A stretch of DNA of 64,000 nucleotides from Rhodeus uyekii (GCA_037043235.1 JAWRVZ010000039.1:3179001-3243000), one strand, 5' to 3'; shown: positions 1 through 13,639, counted from the stretch's first letter. Translations and numbers: made by a program. Notes: generated by a model from the letters alone, not told the origin.

Positions 1-59
1 TTATCCCATTTAATAGACTGCTACTTACCAAGTGAATTAATACATAAACTTTAAGTAAT

Positions 60-612
60 TGTCACAGTTCTGTAATGTCTCTGTCTACTTCCTGTTTCCT
101 CCCGTGATTCTCCCAGTGTTTTTCCATCCACCTGTCTCATAATTAATCAACTTGTTAGTCTTGTCAGCTGTGTCTAATCAAACCTTTTGTATATCTTCTC
201 TGTGTTTCCCTCTGTCTTGATCCATCGATACCTATGTTAGACATCAATGATATTGTAATGCACTGTGGAACGAGTGCGATACGGAGACAGGACACGGAGA
301 ACAAGATCCAAACTGAAATCTCTTTATTCAAAAACGCAAACCAAAAGCACTTTAAATATAACTGAAACGGCACATCCTAGTGCAAACAAGGGAAGAACTC
401 GGAAAACAGGGAGACACACTCGACTCACACAGACATGGAAACGTTCACAACTGACCAAGACAAAGGAGCAAAGGAGGTTATTTAAGGACAAACACAGGAT
501 TGGAATCAGCTGACGAGACTTGGGAAGTGATTAGACAGAGACGGGAGCGTGTATGACCTGGAAGATACATAAAGGAACCTGGATATGACAGACGCAACAA
601 GACAAGACTGTG
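60..612. repeat. Dispersed repeat, copy A, with an inverted partner
   Basis: Positions 262-612 share a block with 3226-3640: a GTGCGAT(A/G)CGGA start, an 'agaacaAGATCCAAACT' or 'agaacagGATCCAAACT' block, then A-rich sequence and a 'gtgattag' motif. Positions 60-240 look like the opposite strand of the same family (complementary forms of cacctgtct and cttcctgttt). This type of sequence is dispersed in cyprinid genomes. It has no coding capacity, and the short ORFs across it are chance. The family name is not resolved from sequence alone. Confidence 0.5.
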
Positions 613-1389
613 ACAGATGTGACAGGTGTTGGGTGGTGCAATCGCTCTGTCGCAATTTTTAAAAGGAAGGGGCTGCTTGTTGGGGCCCTTGTATGTTCGG
701 GGGCCCTAGGCAATTGCCTACACTTGGCTAATGGTAAGTCCGCCTATGCCTTCTCTCCATGTATGCTGTCAGCTGAGTCTTTCCCTCAGAATTTTTATGG
801 TTGTCCTTTTTCTAAGTTGACAAGGTCAAAAAGTAAGAAAATATCTCTCATGTTTGTCAGCATTTCAGCCCTAGCTCTAACAGACCCTTAGCTTCATGAT
901 GGAGCGATTTAAGTGTCTGTGGCAAGAGCTCTCAGGGCTGCTAACAAATAGGGAAGTATAAGGGAGCCCCTTGTCCTTCGCCTGAATTTCTGATTTCTGC
1001 ACAAATTTGCTGCCTCTCAAAACCTTCAAGATATTGTTGAGGGCTTTGTTTTGATGGGTGTAGGTGCAGAAGTCCCAGTGACACGAGGGTGGGGGTCAGT
1101 CTAACCAGTGCTGAGCAGCTTTTCAGGGGCAGAGTGATTGAAAATAAATGTGTACCGGTAGCTGAATGGATGCTCAGTAGGAGGTCTCTCTGTATAAAGC
1201 TTTTCATACTGAGGCTTTAGACAATGAAAAGTGCTTTAATGTAAGATGTCAGACAGATTATATGCGTTTAGAACAGTCATTTTCTCAATGATTAGGAAGG
1301 AAAAAAAATAGCAGAATTTAGCCATTATGATACATCAAGCTTTATCTCTGTTTAGACTAAAAAAGAACTGTTATTCTTCAGATATAACA
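613..1389. other. Non-coding stretch with a palindromic repeat fragment
   Basis: No gene is supported. Around 655-760 is a fragment with GGGGGCCC followed by the perfect 14-bp palindrome TAGGCAATTGCCTA (707-720), then 'gtaagtccgcctatgcc', which looks like part of a dispersed fish repeat. The rest is unremarkable AT-rich sequence. Confidence 0.4.
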
Positions 1390-1795
1390 CAGGATGTGTC
1401 ACGGCACAAACAGGGAGGACTCAAGTGCTGGGTGAAAAGGAGGAATTTATTATAACAAAAAGAACATAACACACAAAAGAACAACCCACAAGGGGGAAAA
1501 CATAACATAACCAAGATCATAAAAAAACCCGTTAAATTAGGGCAGGGAACTTCCAGGAATGACATCCAACAAAACGACAACGACACAGGACAGCAAACAC
1601 ACAGGGATTGAATAGGGAACACAAGAGGAAAGGTAACGGGCAGAAACGGCTGGGATCAATAAAGGAAAACGAGGGAACAGGATGGGCAGGGTTTCACAAT
1701 ACAAGACACAACAAAGGGGCAGTGTCAGAGCTCTGTCAACCAACACACTAGAAACCCAAACTGAGGTGACAAAACCCTGACAGGATGAGAAAGAT
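1390..1795. repeat. Dispersed A-rich repeat, copy B
   Basis: Begins GTGTCACGGCACAAAC, then a 'ggactcaagtgc...gaatttattataa' block, and ends near 'ccctgacagg'. The 'caagtgc ... gaatttattataa' core recurs at 53625-53665. It is non-coding and resembles the 60-612 and 3226-3640 copies in layout (A-rich body after a short conserved head). Family name not resolved. Confidence 0.45.
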
Positions 1796-2818
1796 CACAC
1801 ATCTACAAACGAATGTAAAACCGCAAAACTCAAAATGGCAGTGTAAAAACGGTGTAAAATGAAAGTCATTTTAGGTAGATAAGACCTAATTAAATCCCCT
1901 TTGCTAAGCTCCACCCCATTGGTTACAGTTGCCAAAAAAGCTTTCTGGAATGTCCCAGAGAACTGAACAGGACATTGCTGTTAACGGTGTAAAATGTGCT
2001 TTAGAAATGAACGGTGATATTGCTAAGCATTTTTATCTGCTAATTTCCTTTAAGGAAACCATTAAATCAAAACTGGAAAGACTGTTAATCACAAATCAGG
2101 CAAAAACTCTTAAGAGCTATTCCTATAATGTTTCTTTAACACTGCTTCACCTTACAAAAAAAAGCAGCAATCAAGAGATAACGACAAACTGCATGGACAG
2201 GAAACGACAAAGACTGTGAGAGAATATAGACAGTGATGATCACTGAAATGAGAAACAGCTGACGAGACAAACAAGGTGATTGATAATGCGGCAGAGGAAC
2301 GCATGAGGAAACATTTACTATTAATTCAGCCTCAACAAGCTCAATAGAACATTACATTATAAACGATATAGTAATTTTTTGATAACACTGTTGCTAAAAA
2401 ATATTTTTGTTGATTTAAAATGACTGCGCTTCTCTTTTTCTCCTTTATGGCATCACCATTTAGAAAGCTTACAATTTTAAGCTTTCCTCTTCCCACTGGG
2501 TATGTTGTTCTCCTGTTCTGAAGCTGTCAGATAGCAGCAGTGTTCTGCCATTGTTACAGGGATTTTGTATAGTCTTACTGCTGTGTTCTGCTTCTCAAGA
2601 CCCTCTTGATCTCATACAGTATGACCAGAAACTGATATGGGGCCACCAGAGAAAAAAAACAATTTTCAACATTATTGAAACACTTCATCAGTGAGTCAAA
2701 ACTCAAATGCTCATTCACATGTACAGGGACAGCTGCACATATTTATTTTCTAGTTTATTTGTTCAGTGGGTCCTGGTGGACTTGTGTCTACGATAGTGTC
2801 TCCATTACTACTTAAATA
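1796..2818. other. Non-coding intergenic stretch
   Basis: AT-rich sequence with no supported gene, RNA or recognised element. The small ORF across 1929-2219 has no recognisable motif and is probably chance. Confidence 0.4.
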
Positions 2819-2822
2819 TTAA

Positions 2823-4262
2823 AAGGGATCATTCAACCAAAAATGAAAATTCTGCCCCTCGGAAAGCATGCCAAATATGCAAATTCTACATTATATCTCT
2901 GTTACATCTCCAGATGGTCAAGGACTATGAGGAAGACGTACATAAGCAGATTCGTGTGTTATCCATCTCTGGGAGGTGTTGGTGTGAATGACAACAAGCC
3001 AGAGTGTGGCAAACAGGTGGTTCACTTCATTTACAGACAGGTGTATTTACACAAGTGAACAACCTCAACCATATATACCCAAACAACTAAAAAAGTATTT
3101 CAAAAGAAACTAAAGGACAAACCAAAAATAAGCCACAGAGAGAAGAAAGTGAGCAGTGCTAAATTAACAAAACAGAACACGCTAACTCACCCCAAACCTC
3201 TAAGCTAACTAAGACCATTGTTACGAACTAGGGTGAGGTGGTGTGCGATGCGGAAGACAGATGACGAGGAGAACAGGATCCAAACTACTTAAATAATAAT
3301 AAACCAAAACAAAGCACACTTGTGCAAAAACTAAACTTAAACGCAACTCTGAAGACAGGCAAGACATCCACACACATCAGACTTCATCATTACTTCGTTA
3401 ACAACTGACAAACACAAGGGGAATGCAAGAGTGATATATACACAAGGGGAATCACAAACACCTGGGGGACTAACGAGTAAGTGATTAGCAAGACAGGTGC
3501 AGGGAGTGAAACAATAACCCGAGAGACAGGAAGTGAAACAAAGAAGACCCAGACACACAGGAACAGTGTTACAACCATAAACAGTAGAGAAAAGACTCTT
3601 CAGCATGAGACACGGCCTAACTAAACTTCACTAACTAAAACAAAACGTACACTGGGTTTGCACACGCTCCTTCCCTAATGTGTCTAACAGAGGTTAACCT
3701 AAGTGAGTGCAAAAACGTCACGTGACGTACTTCCCTTTTCCTTCTCTCTAGGCAGGCGAATAGAATGGTAGTCACGTAGAACGGTTCGCCACACATTCAA
3801 CTCAATAAGCAAACCAACAGAACTGTTGCATTCAAACAACAACCCAGTCACAAGCAAACAAAGCACAAAATCTCCAGCTCCCCTCTCTCCTCCTCTTCCG
3901 GTCCCCAAGGCGTCTTATGTTCCAAACCGGAGTTGCTGATTGGTTGATGTACCATGATGGATGTTTAAGCCAGCCAATAGCAGAAACCTGAGAACTTAGG
4001 GATAGCAAAGAGCGGGAAAAAAACTGGAAGAAACCAAACGACAAACGGGTGACACAGAACAAACCATAGTAACATAAGGATAATAAATCCTGTCACGTAA
4101 CAATCTCATTGTATGCACGGTAAGTTAGCCGATGGTCACCAGATTGGTTTGGTTATCCCCATTCTTCAAGATAGCGGTTTTTTGTTTTGCATATGAAAAG
4201 TCATACACGTGAGGGTGAGTAAATGATGACAGAATTTAATTTTTGGGGTGATTTTCCCTTTC
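2823..4262. mobile_element. TTAA-type palindromic MITE split by later insertions (inferred)
   Basis: The left arm at 2823-2856 follows a TTAA (2819-2822) and reads AAAGGGATCATTCAACC then AAAAATGAAAATTCTG. The matching right arm, with 'gagggtgagtaaatgatgacag' and the complementary end, is at about 4195-4262. The same two arms lie about 290 bp apart in the complete copies at 14729 and 47740. The 1.3 kb in between, including the repeat at 3226-3640, is therefore probably secondary insertion. The right TTAA is degraded. Confidence 0.45.
3226..3640. repeat. Dispersed repeat, copy C
   Basis: Shares with 262-330 the block GTGCGATGCGGA, then 'gaggagaacaggatccaaact', followed by an A-rich body with 'gtgattagcaagacaggtg'. 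Non-coding. It lies inside the apparently split MITE at 2823-4262. Confidence 0.5.
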
Positions 4263-4269
4263 TGAAAAT

Positions 4270-7200
4270 CTAGGCTTCACTAGACATTCTGATTTAGATC
4301 GGGATACAGAGGTCAATGGAAAGATTCAATAAGATAAAGTTTTACAGTCCATGTTACATTCAGTCGTTGCCTCCAGCAAATATCTAAAAGAGGCATATGA
4401 CTGAAAATCGGCTAGTAAATGACCTTTAAAACTAGCTTTGTTTTGGAGCATGGTAGCTGGTTTCTGGTCTAAGCAGGTCTAACTAGTAGATTGTTGCAGA
4501 AAACTTAAACCTGATTCTGACAGAAGAAGACTCAAATAGAAACATCGCCTTTGAAAGTCAACCTTTCTTGAATGCAATGAATAAATTCTTGAAAAATCCC
4601 AAAATGGCTGCTCTAAATGAAAAGCAGATATCTTCTCAGTGAGTAATCTCGAACATTTGGTCATTTCCAGCTGACATCTGGCTTCAGTTTGATCTGGGAC
4701 AGAAGTTCAAATATTTAGATATATTGCCGAAGCCCCACTTTCCACTTTGCTTTATGTTGTCATTTGTTTTCAATGAGCATATCCTGTTTCTGGTGCCATC
4801 TCAGGCTTAATGTCAACATTGAGATGGAAATATAGATTTCAGGTATATATATAAGCACCTTTCACTACTGCAATTATGCTCAAACTCACATGTTGATATT
4901 TCCAGACAGTATTGATCTCTAGTTTCCAACTGGGGTGTCCATTTACGTAATATTGAGAGAAGGTGCCATTTGTGTTTTCTGTTTACCTAAGCGCTGAAAT
5001 ACCTTTCCTACGGCTGTAAGCAAAGCCGTTTCCATTACGTCTAAGTAAGTTCTTGTTTAAACAGAAATACAAAAATGTGTCACGAGGGATGATATTAATG
5101 GGTTAAGATGAGATTCTCAGAATTAAATAAAAGCGTTTCAACAGAGCAGCTGTTCAGTGATATTACAATCTGAAAATTAACCTCTCATTTTCTTCCATAG
5201 CTTTTTAGTAGGACTCTTTGTCACAGACCAAAAACAAATAAAGGGCCACATTCAAAGAGCAGTAAAACAGGAGACACCCGGATATTTCAGAGTGTCATGT
5301 GTGTTGCTGTGGAAGAGTTCAACCTGTTAGTCTGTCACAGGTGCTGCTGCAGTAAAGATAATGAGGTACATTTGTCCTTTATCGTCAACCTTGTGAGGTC
5401 AGCCTGTCATAAATGATAAATGACTGTTGTAAACTTCTGAATCCTCAAACATCCTTCTTTATATCTCTTTTTTTATCTCTGTAAGTCTGTTTGGCCATAC
5501 AAACAGTTTTTTTATGTTTAAGGTCACTTAAAGTCAAGAATTAGGTTCTAGCACAGTTAGTACTAAGGGCTATGGTCGGTTCCCTTTGTCTCACATTATT
5601 TTTAAATTGTCGATTCAATAATCAGCATGTTTTTTTCCTTCACTGATGAAAAAGGATGACTGCCATATTTATGTATGAGGAATCATAAAATAAATCACAG
5701 CTGAGTGTGTGTATTTTTCAAGAGCTGATACTATATTGTCAAGACCAGAGTAGCATGGCATCATGGGCATTTCCCATCATCCTCCCTGGCACCTACAATG
5801 CACACCTGAAACTCATCTAGCCCTCATCATCAGCACTATATAGAGCACACACACACACACTTCCTCAGCCATTGGCTGCTTCTGAGATTGCATACTTCCC
5901 TACTATAGTAGGTGTAAAAGAGTATGTGACAAAAGAAGTATCTTTAATATTCCTTGAGGCCGAGTTGTACATTGTTGCTCAGGCTTTGCTAAAAAAAAAA
6001 GTAAAAACGTACATGTGTTGGTTTAGTTTTTATGCCTTCATTGAGTTGGTGTTCAGAAATGCAGGCTCAGGCAGTCACATATGAGTGTTCATGCATCACT
6101 GAGACGTGTATGGACAGAAGCAGTGCGGGTTGCCAGTCACACTCATTAAAACCATGCCAACTTTCATCAAAGACCCCTTAGGCGGCATGAAGCAGAAAGG
6201 AGAGCAAATTTTTCAGTGAGGTCAGATTCCAGGCCTGCAGTTATTTTCTCTTGAGAATCTTGTGGATGGTAGATCCCCTGTGGTTAACAGTTTTTGGGCC
6301 AGTTCCATTTCAAATTAAACAGTTCAGCAGCCGCACTGAATAAACTCAGCCCTAGATTTGTATTGAGAATTTCCAAGTAATGAACAGCAATTGTACTGAA
6401 TTCGAATAAGCATAAACTCAAAAGAGCTTGCACATTACACATTTATTTCTAGTTTACCATAAACAAAAAGCAGTTTGTTCAAGTGTTCTATTATAATACT
6501 TCTTTTATATTAAAACTAAGAAAGCCTAATTTCAGTCTAGTTTTCATGTATTTCTCAGAAATATATACTTCTACTGACAGAAAGGTCTAAGTATATTTGA
6601 CGTATACTTGTATACTCATTTTTTTCAAAATCAAAATATACTCAAAAGTATCACTAAATATACTTGGCTTGTAGTTGTTTTCATTGTGTAGCCTATTAAA
6701 TACATTTTTCACATAGTTTTGCATACTGTCTTATTGACTAACATCGATTTATAAAGAAAACAGATGTTCCTAATTCTGAGTTTTTTTATTTTTGTGTAGG
6801 CTAGTCCCCTGGTAGTGTCCATAGGAATTTCCTTCAAATCTACTTTACTCTTTCCCTGTCACAGACTGAATTATTCGGCTATTCATGTTTTCACTGTTAT
6901 ACAGTTCGGGGACTATGACACATGTCAAGAGTACAGCATCTCCAGATCAAAACACAGGTGAAGAAGAAGCAGAAATAAGTGATAGAAGATTGCTTGTGCA
7001 AATGTAAAACAATGCGATCATCAAACATTAAACAGCATGTAAATCATTACTAATATTACCGAATGAAAACAAACAGTATTGAAATAGTAAACTTACAGGT
7101 TTAATACTAGCACACTGATGTTAGCATATTTACTACTTAAAGTATACTTAAAATTATACTTAAATATTACTTAAATATAGGGAGTCAGTAAAGAGCTGAG

Positions 7201-10200
7201 GTTCATTCATGAATATCATACACTCGCATCACCTTTCTGAGCTCACATGAGAAGTGGCATGTGACTGATAAAAAATGTATATTTTAAGAAAGGACTGTAA
7301 ACTTACATTTTTTAAATCAAGATTATTTTTTGCCAAGTAATCATTATATTATAGATACAGTCATTTGACCTGCATAATCTAAAGTAGCTATTTCTCTAGT
7401 TTGATTTGACGTTTTGCATTCATCCTAACGTTAAACCCACATGCTAAAACCATTAGCTAGTTATCTGACAGAGGTGGAGTTAGTTGTAACAGTTTGTTTA
7501 AAAATGTTACAACCAACCCTTTATGACGATTCCAGAAATCAATCACATTCCCTGTTAAGGCAAAAAATAAATAAATAAATATTTATGTGGTAAATATGTT
7601 TCCAACATGGCTTATGCTTATTGGATAAAACTTTATCAGCCTCAGTTGAGCACATAGGTTTTTTTTAATGTTTTTTGTTTGTTTGTGCACATCGGCGATT
7701 CCATCTAGCATTTATTTTTTGTGATATCCCCAAAGTTCACATAAAATAGGTGGATGGCAACATAGCCAGTGACTGACCTGTTATCTGACAGATATACAGC
7801 GTGCACATACAAGCATATGGCACTTGTTTTTGTACTAAATTTGAAATAGTAAAAAAAATACAAAAACAATTGTTTTTTGTTAATTTAAATGGTTCACTTT
7901 ATTTAAAACAGATTATTTTGCTCTTCAATAACATTCTTGCATACATTAAGATCGTGTAGATTTTGTTTCAAAATCTTAACCCTCAAATATCTTGATTAAG
8001 ACTCTAGAGAGAAAGATTAGAGGTTTATCTTTCATTGCTCAGGAAATGCAGTGGTGGTAATTTACAGAGCTTGAGCTTTATAAAATATAAAAAATGTATG
8101 TATGTATTATCATTCATTAAATTTTTGTTTTTACAACAAAAACACAAGCAACAAACTACCAAAGATTGAACTAAATAAAAGATAATCAAAATATTATAAT
8201 AATATAATTTTATATATTATTTAAAACTATAATTGCCACGTTTTGCGTTCATGGACTGGAGCGGATAAGTATGTATCCCAAACACAATACCAGAGTCATT
8301 AGGGTTAGTGTTATACTCTCTATAGGTTTAGCTTTGGATTTTCTCTCACTGTTCCGTTCAGAAGTCTCTTCAGTGTTTTGTTTTGAGTTTAAGAAGTTCA
8401 TCATCCATGCTGCATCTACTTTCCTTTGTGCTGCAACCAGCGACCGTGACAATAATAGTATCTGACACTAAAATAACACATTTTGTGCTCTCTTCTGGTA
8501 CTTTATGGGAGATCAGGAGAAATATCTGAAGAAATCTTGCCATTAACCTTGCTTAAATGCTCTAAATTGTTATTTGTTTGCTAATTACATAATGCATTAA
8601 CCAAACCAATGTTAACTCATTCATACTTGAGCCATCTCAGCAGCCGGACGACCCCGCTGGCTCTGTGCCGCTGAGTGCAGATGGCGTTGAGACAGTGTAA
8701 CCAGAGCCCACTGGAGAAGAGCACTGATGGGCTTTTGTACAACTCCCCTTTCCCTGGGTGTTAGAGCCTGGGACTGCAGCACCCTGCAAAGCAGGGCATT
8801 GTGGATATAGCAGACACCAAGCCTGCTGATACTATAGCACATACCAGACGAGAGAGTGCTATTGTCCTCGATACAAACCGGCAGAATGTCTGACCTTGCA
8901 CATTTACGAAGTCTCCAGAACTGTCTCGGCCCTTGATTGGTGTCATATTTCGCCACAGAGGCATCGGCCGAAGCAATGAATCCCTTGGTCGTTCATAAAT
9001 TGAGGAAGAAAGACAATTAAGTGTCAAATCTTATTAAAGAACAAATCTGTTGTGTATCATTACCCAAATGCAGAGTGCGTTTGCAGGGTGTGATTTCATA
9101 TAAATTCCCATTTGCACTCCATTTTATTTGTTTAGGCAAAGAACGGAGAGAGTACAAATCTTGAGTGTGTACATGCTGTTTGTTACTTCAGCATGTCAAT
9201 GTCCATGAGGATATGACTAGACTAGACACCATAATCATATGTGATAACAGTCTTTGATACATAATGTAGTTGCACAAGGTTTGTCAAAAATGTTTGGGTT
9301 TTGTCTAATTATACAAAAACAATGATTTGATTTTTTTCAATTGCATTGAATTTTAAAATAATTTTTCAACTTCAATTTCATTTAAGATCATTTGACTGCA
9401 TTTGTGGCGTAATGTTGATTACCATTAAGAATATTTGACTTCTCAAAAAAAAAACATAAATTACGGTGTGGATCTTACAATTGAAACTTAAATTTTGTGG
9501 CGAAAAATATTTATTCTGTAAAACTTGAAAATTTGAGCTGTCAAGCTGCTCAGTTAATCTTTTTTTTTATACAGAAAAGGTTGGAAAGCAATCTTTGTCG
9601 TCCTAAAAGCATGTTAATATTGTTTAGGTCTTGTCTAGCTTATTATTAAAACATACTATTTTTATTTTGTTTTTAAGAAAAGGATAGATATGGTGGATAA
9701 CATTATGCAAGAAATGTTGTTGATTGAGCTTAACTTGTACTAAACCCAGACTAAATGTCAGATTAGCAGACTTTGTCCTGACTATGACCCAACTGGTAGA
9801 AAGGAAGGATATAAACAAAGTCACAAGTAGGTTGCTTATGAGATTAGTTTTTTTAACAATAATTTTTGGTCAATACATACAGTATTTCATTATTGCAGGA
9901 GCTCACCAGGGCTGTTTAAACAAGCGATGGATGGTGGGTGGATGACGAGGTTGCTGTTTGAGGTGCATTGTTTGTGTGCTGCACAGTGAGAAGAAAGAAG
10001 ATGAAGAATATCTCAGAAGCTCTGACAACCGCTCTCTTGCCAGCTTTGTATTAGCTTTGAATTACTGTTGCTCTGCTCACTTTAATGAATCAGCCTTGGC
10101 GTTTATTTGCTCTATAACAAGGAAGGCTTCATTTAACTATGCAGAGAGTCTATTCTGTCAGACCTAAGGTCACCAAATCTTTTTATGAACTATGATCCAC

Positions 10201-11960
10201 AGGGAATATCCATTGTTGGGTTCTTTGTAAGCCTCACTGATTTATAATTTCTGCACTGCATGCCTCACAGGCTTGTGCTGCTTTTTTAATGGAAACATGT
10301 AGTTTATCTAAAGGTGAACAAAACTAAATACATTTTTGATTATGTCAACAATCATTTTTGATGATCAGACGAAGGGGTATCAGTGCCAGATTTTCAGAGG
10401 CTCTTAAAATTGTGAAAAATACTTGACAGTACGTTTTTTTGTCCCAGTCTGCATCCGTTCATGGCAAAGTTCAGGATAGTCGCTAGTGTAGGTTTTGTGG
10501 ATTGTGTGTTTTTCTGTGGCACTCAGGTAATCGGTGCTGTCATAACGTCGTTGTCTTGCCCCAGAGATTTTGGCGTTCATATAACTGGCTCAAATAGTTC
10601 TCCATACCACTGTCCATTTCAAAGAAATTGCATGAAGAGCTGCTGTTTGAGAAAATGAGCTGTGATGACATGAAAATAGAAACAAAAAAATCAAGGAAAT
10701 GTCTTAGTTTGCTAATGAACATGCGCACACTGTACACCTTGTAACTAAAAATAATTAGCAAGTGACTCAGAAACAGAGCTTATGTGCAGATAAGTGTTTC
10801 AGAGAACAGTCAGGAAACTGTGGCATATGATGCAAATGCTTCCTCATTTTGTAAACATGAAATCTTGTAATTCTTTGGTCTATTTCCTTTGAAGTTCTCC
10901 CTGCTTCTAACCCTGCAGAAGAATAAGGAGGTCAGAGGTCCTGGATGTCTCTTGAAAGGACGTCCTCTCCGTTTCAAAAGGACCCAGTGGAATGCACAAT
11001 GCTGCAGTAAGGCCATGGGTCTCCTGACCCTCACCGCCCTCCGGTTAAGATATATGGTCATGCAGTGAGATAGTGTTACCACACAAGCTGAATAATGCAA
11101 CATTCTTCGACATCTTCCAATTCTTCATGCTGTGATCTCATTATCTGTGATGCTGAAGACTCCACGTGAATAGGGACCATGTAGTTATCACCTAAAATGT
11201 TGTCTTTCATGGTCATGAGTTTGTCAGACAACTTATTTCAGCCCAATTAACTCCTGCAAAACATTAACATATCAACAGACGCTGTACAGTATGTGCTTAG
11301 TGGCAGTGACCTCGGTGGGGCTATTTGTTCACTTTTCTGCCTGACTGAATGTTAAACAAATGAAGGACCAATTTTCTTCTCCTTTGCACACATAGTTGGC
11401 TGTATGGGCCGGATACAGCCATTTCCTGCAGCCGTGTCCGGCATGCGCAGTCCCTCTAACCCCCCACATAGAGAGCCCAGTCTCTGCTGCTCCTCCTGTT
11501 AAAGGCTAAATCCCTTAAAGGCATCAGAGAACTACATGCTGTAGAGCAATAAATTAGGAATGAAAATATTCCAGCCTTTCTACATGCGGTAAAAAAGCAA
11601 TTACAGTTTATCCAGCAAGGCTTTTTGGAATTTTTTGGATTCCAAAAGGCTTTCAAGGAAATTTGGAATCTAAATTAAAGACATGTTAACAACATTTCCC
11701 AGAATCCATCTAGCTTAACCGTTATCTGAATAAATAACTTCATATTGAGCAATGCAAATTTATGAGCAACAGCATGCATTGCAGCATAAATAGATTATCT
11801 GGTTAGTGTTAAAGGCTTTTGCATTGTGCTGAGATGCTGTTATTGATGCTGCTGTTTTCGACGTCACTCTTAGTTAATTGCTGTGTGGACATGTTAAGAG
11901 CTCATCTTTTTGCTCAGCGTATTTATACTTGTCAATGCGATTGGCGTTTGTGTTAAGTGT
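4270..11960. other. Long intergenic stretch upstream of tpst1, no gene supported
   Basis: About 7.7 kb of AT-rich sequence with stops in all frames. It contains a short CA run (5848-5862), a zone dense in AGTATACTT-like inverted motifs (about 6560-7180) typical of a decayed transposon, and an AAAT run near 7565. The block at 8636-9027 is listed separately. No exon with recognisable protein similarity was found. Confidence 0.4.
8636..9027 (-). other. GC-richer block with open reading on the - strand, unidentified
   Basis: This roughly 390-bp block is clearly richer in G+C than its flanks. It has two overlapping open frames on the - strand, from 8956 (111 codons) and from 9027 (88 codons). Neither translation shows a motif I recognise. 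It could be a pseudogene fragment, an exon of an unknown transcript, or the remnant of a mobile element. No convincing exon boundaries were fixed. Confidence 0.25.
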
Positions 11961-11965
11961 ATTGC

Positions 11966-12120
11966 TTTCCTGTAGCTCAAACAGTGGAGTGTTGTGCTTG
12001 CAACGCCATGGTCATGGGTTCGATTTCCAGGGAAAGCAAAAACCGATTAGAATGTCAATGTGTTCCTTGAATGCAATATGAGGTGCTTTGGATAAAAGCA
12101 TCTGCCAAATGCATAAATGT
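11966..12120 (+). mobile_element. tRNA-derived SINE (V-SINE/DANA-like)
   Basis: The head has a tRNA-like A-box region (TGTAGCTCAAACAGTGG) and a B box, GGTTCGATTTC, at 12017-12027. The tail contains CTTTGGATAAAAGC then ATCTGCCAAATGCATAAATG, the tail common to many teleost tRNA-SINEs. There is no cloverleaf, so it is not a functional tRNA gene. A similar SINE lies inverted at 49118-49263. Confidence 0.7.
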
Positions 12121-12475
12121 CAGTGTTGAGGTTCATTTGTGTCTGTATTGAACTATTGCTAATATCTTTGCCTTACAGTCACACCACTTGTAAATTATAC
12201 TGTGGTTGTCAGTCGGACGACTTCAAAGGAATTTGTGCCCTTTTTTAACATCTGCAAAATCAATGTTGAGAGTCCAGTCTCAGTCCAGTCCAGTCGCACA
12301 CAATATAAATTGAAATTTCGCACGACTAGCACAGATATCTAAACATTGAACTAACATCTGTCTTCTAACACTATTATGCAAAATATGTTTTTTATAACAT
12401 TATTAATGTCTTTGCTGATCATTTTAATGCGTCCTTCTACAGTAAAAGGTTACTGATGATGTACTTTTACTAAGA

Positions 12476-12531
12476 CTTCCATTGATTGAACCCATGACCT
12501 TGTGTGCTCTACTGTTTGAGCAATACAAAAA
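12476..12531 (-). mobile_element. Truncated tRNA-SINE head, - strand
   Basis: On the - strand this reads TTGCTCAAACAGTAGAGC, then 'caaggtcatgggttcaatc', the A-box to B-box part of the same SINE head seen at 11966. The tail is missing. It forms an inverted pair with the + strand copy about 350 bp away. Confidence 0.5.
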
Positions 12532-12545
12532 TGTCAAGTTGCCTT

Positions 12546-13107
12546 GTTTTTTTTAACCATTTTGTTTCAGCACAATCCCACCTAATGACCCTGACAAAAT
12601 CATTCCAGCTGTGAAAGCATGTAAGTAAGACCTGATATTTTTTGCTTAAGAAATACCGCTCCTTCTAGCAGCTCTCTCGCTCAGATCATACAGCATTCAA
12701 CGTAAGCCTGTTTGTATTTATTGTGACTGTGTATTGCTATGTTGCTTTACCTCTAAATCCTGCTAGAAGTACAGTACCATCTGCCTCAGGATCATAACCC
12801 TAAACAGTGGCCAATGAAAATCAGCTTAGTCAAAAATCAGACCGGGCTCCCTGCCAAGACTGATTCACCTCAATTAAACTGCGGGGACAAGCTTGCTAAT
12901 TCAGTGCATATAACATTCACAACTGCGATAAACACAAACTAAAGACTAGCTTATAGTCAGGCCAGCTGGATGCCACAGCTAAATTTTGTTAGATCGCTGG
13001 ATGCAGCCGTTTTTTAATAAACTAGGGTAAGTGCTTTAAAAACATTTATGGAACACCATCTAGCAGCAAGGCATCACGTTATTCCTTTTTTTGTGTGGCT
13101 TCTGCAC
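12546..13107. other. Non-coding intergenic stretch
   Basis: No gene, RNA or recognised repeat is supported here. Confidence 0.35.
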
Positions 13108-13214
13108 TATATTACCAAAAGTATGTGGACAGCTATTTCAGTTGCATAAAACAGAGTGTTGCAAATTAAGCCTGGCTTATAAATAACATTTCTAGTATCT
13201 TTGTAATTGTATTT

Positions 13215-13300
13215 ATATTCACTACTGTTTGGGATCAACAAGATTTTTTTTTAAAGAAATTAATACTTTTATTAAAGAATGCAATCAAATGTGACAGAAA
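13215..13300 (-). repeat. Tail fragment of the cyprinid 'AAGAACAGCATTTATTT' repeat, - strand
   Basis: On the - strand it reads 'gaataaaagtattaatttc', then an A-run and 'cttgttgatcccaaacag'. This is the 3' tail seen on the + strand at 21045-21070 and 46680-46735. It sits within the Tc1-like remnant. Confidence 0.5.
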
Positions 13301-13639
13301 AACAGTCACTAATTTATTTCTGTCAAATAAATGCTGTTTTGTTTTCAAAAAAAGAAAAAAATCCTGAAAAAAGGTATTATAGTTTCCACAGAGATATTAA
13401 ACAGCATAACTTCAGTATTGATGATAATAAGAAGAAAAGAAAGGTAGTGCATTTTCTTTATGTGGATGATGCATATACATTAAAACAATCAGTACATTAT
13501 ATTTTAAATTTACTTCATCAAATTATACCATTTTATTGTGGGAGAGACAATGAAACATTAAATTTAACCTAAACTTTAACTTTAGATTAAACTTCATCTC
13601 TTGCTGAAATTAACTGATTCAAACAAACTGTCCAGAATT

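Noticed and set aside
11966..12040. Possible tRNA gene
   Set aside because: A and B boxes are present but arms do not pair into a cloverleaf and a SINE tail follows.
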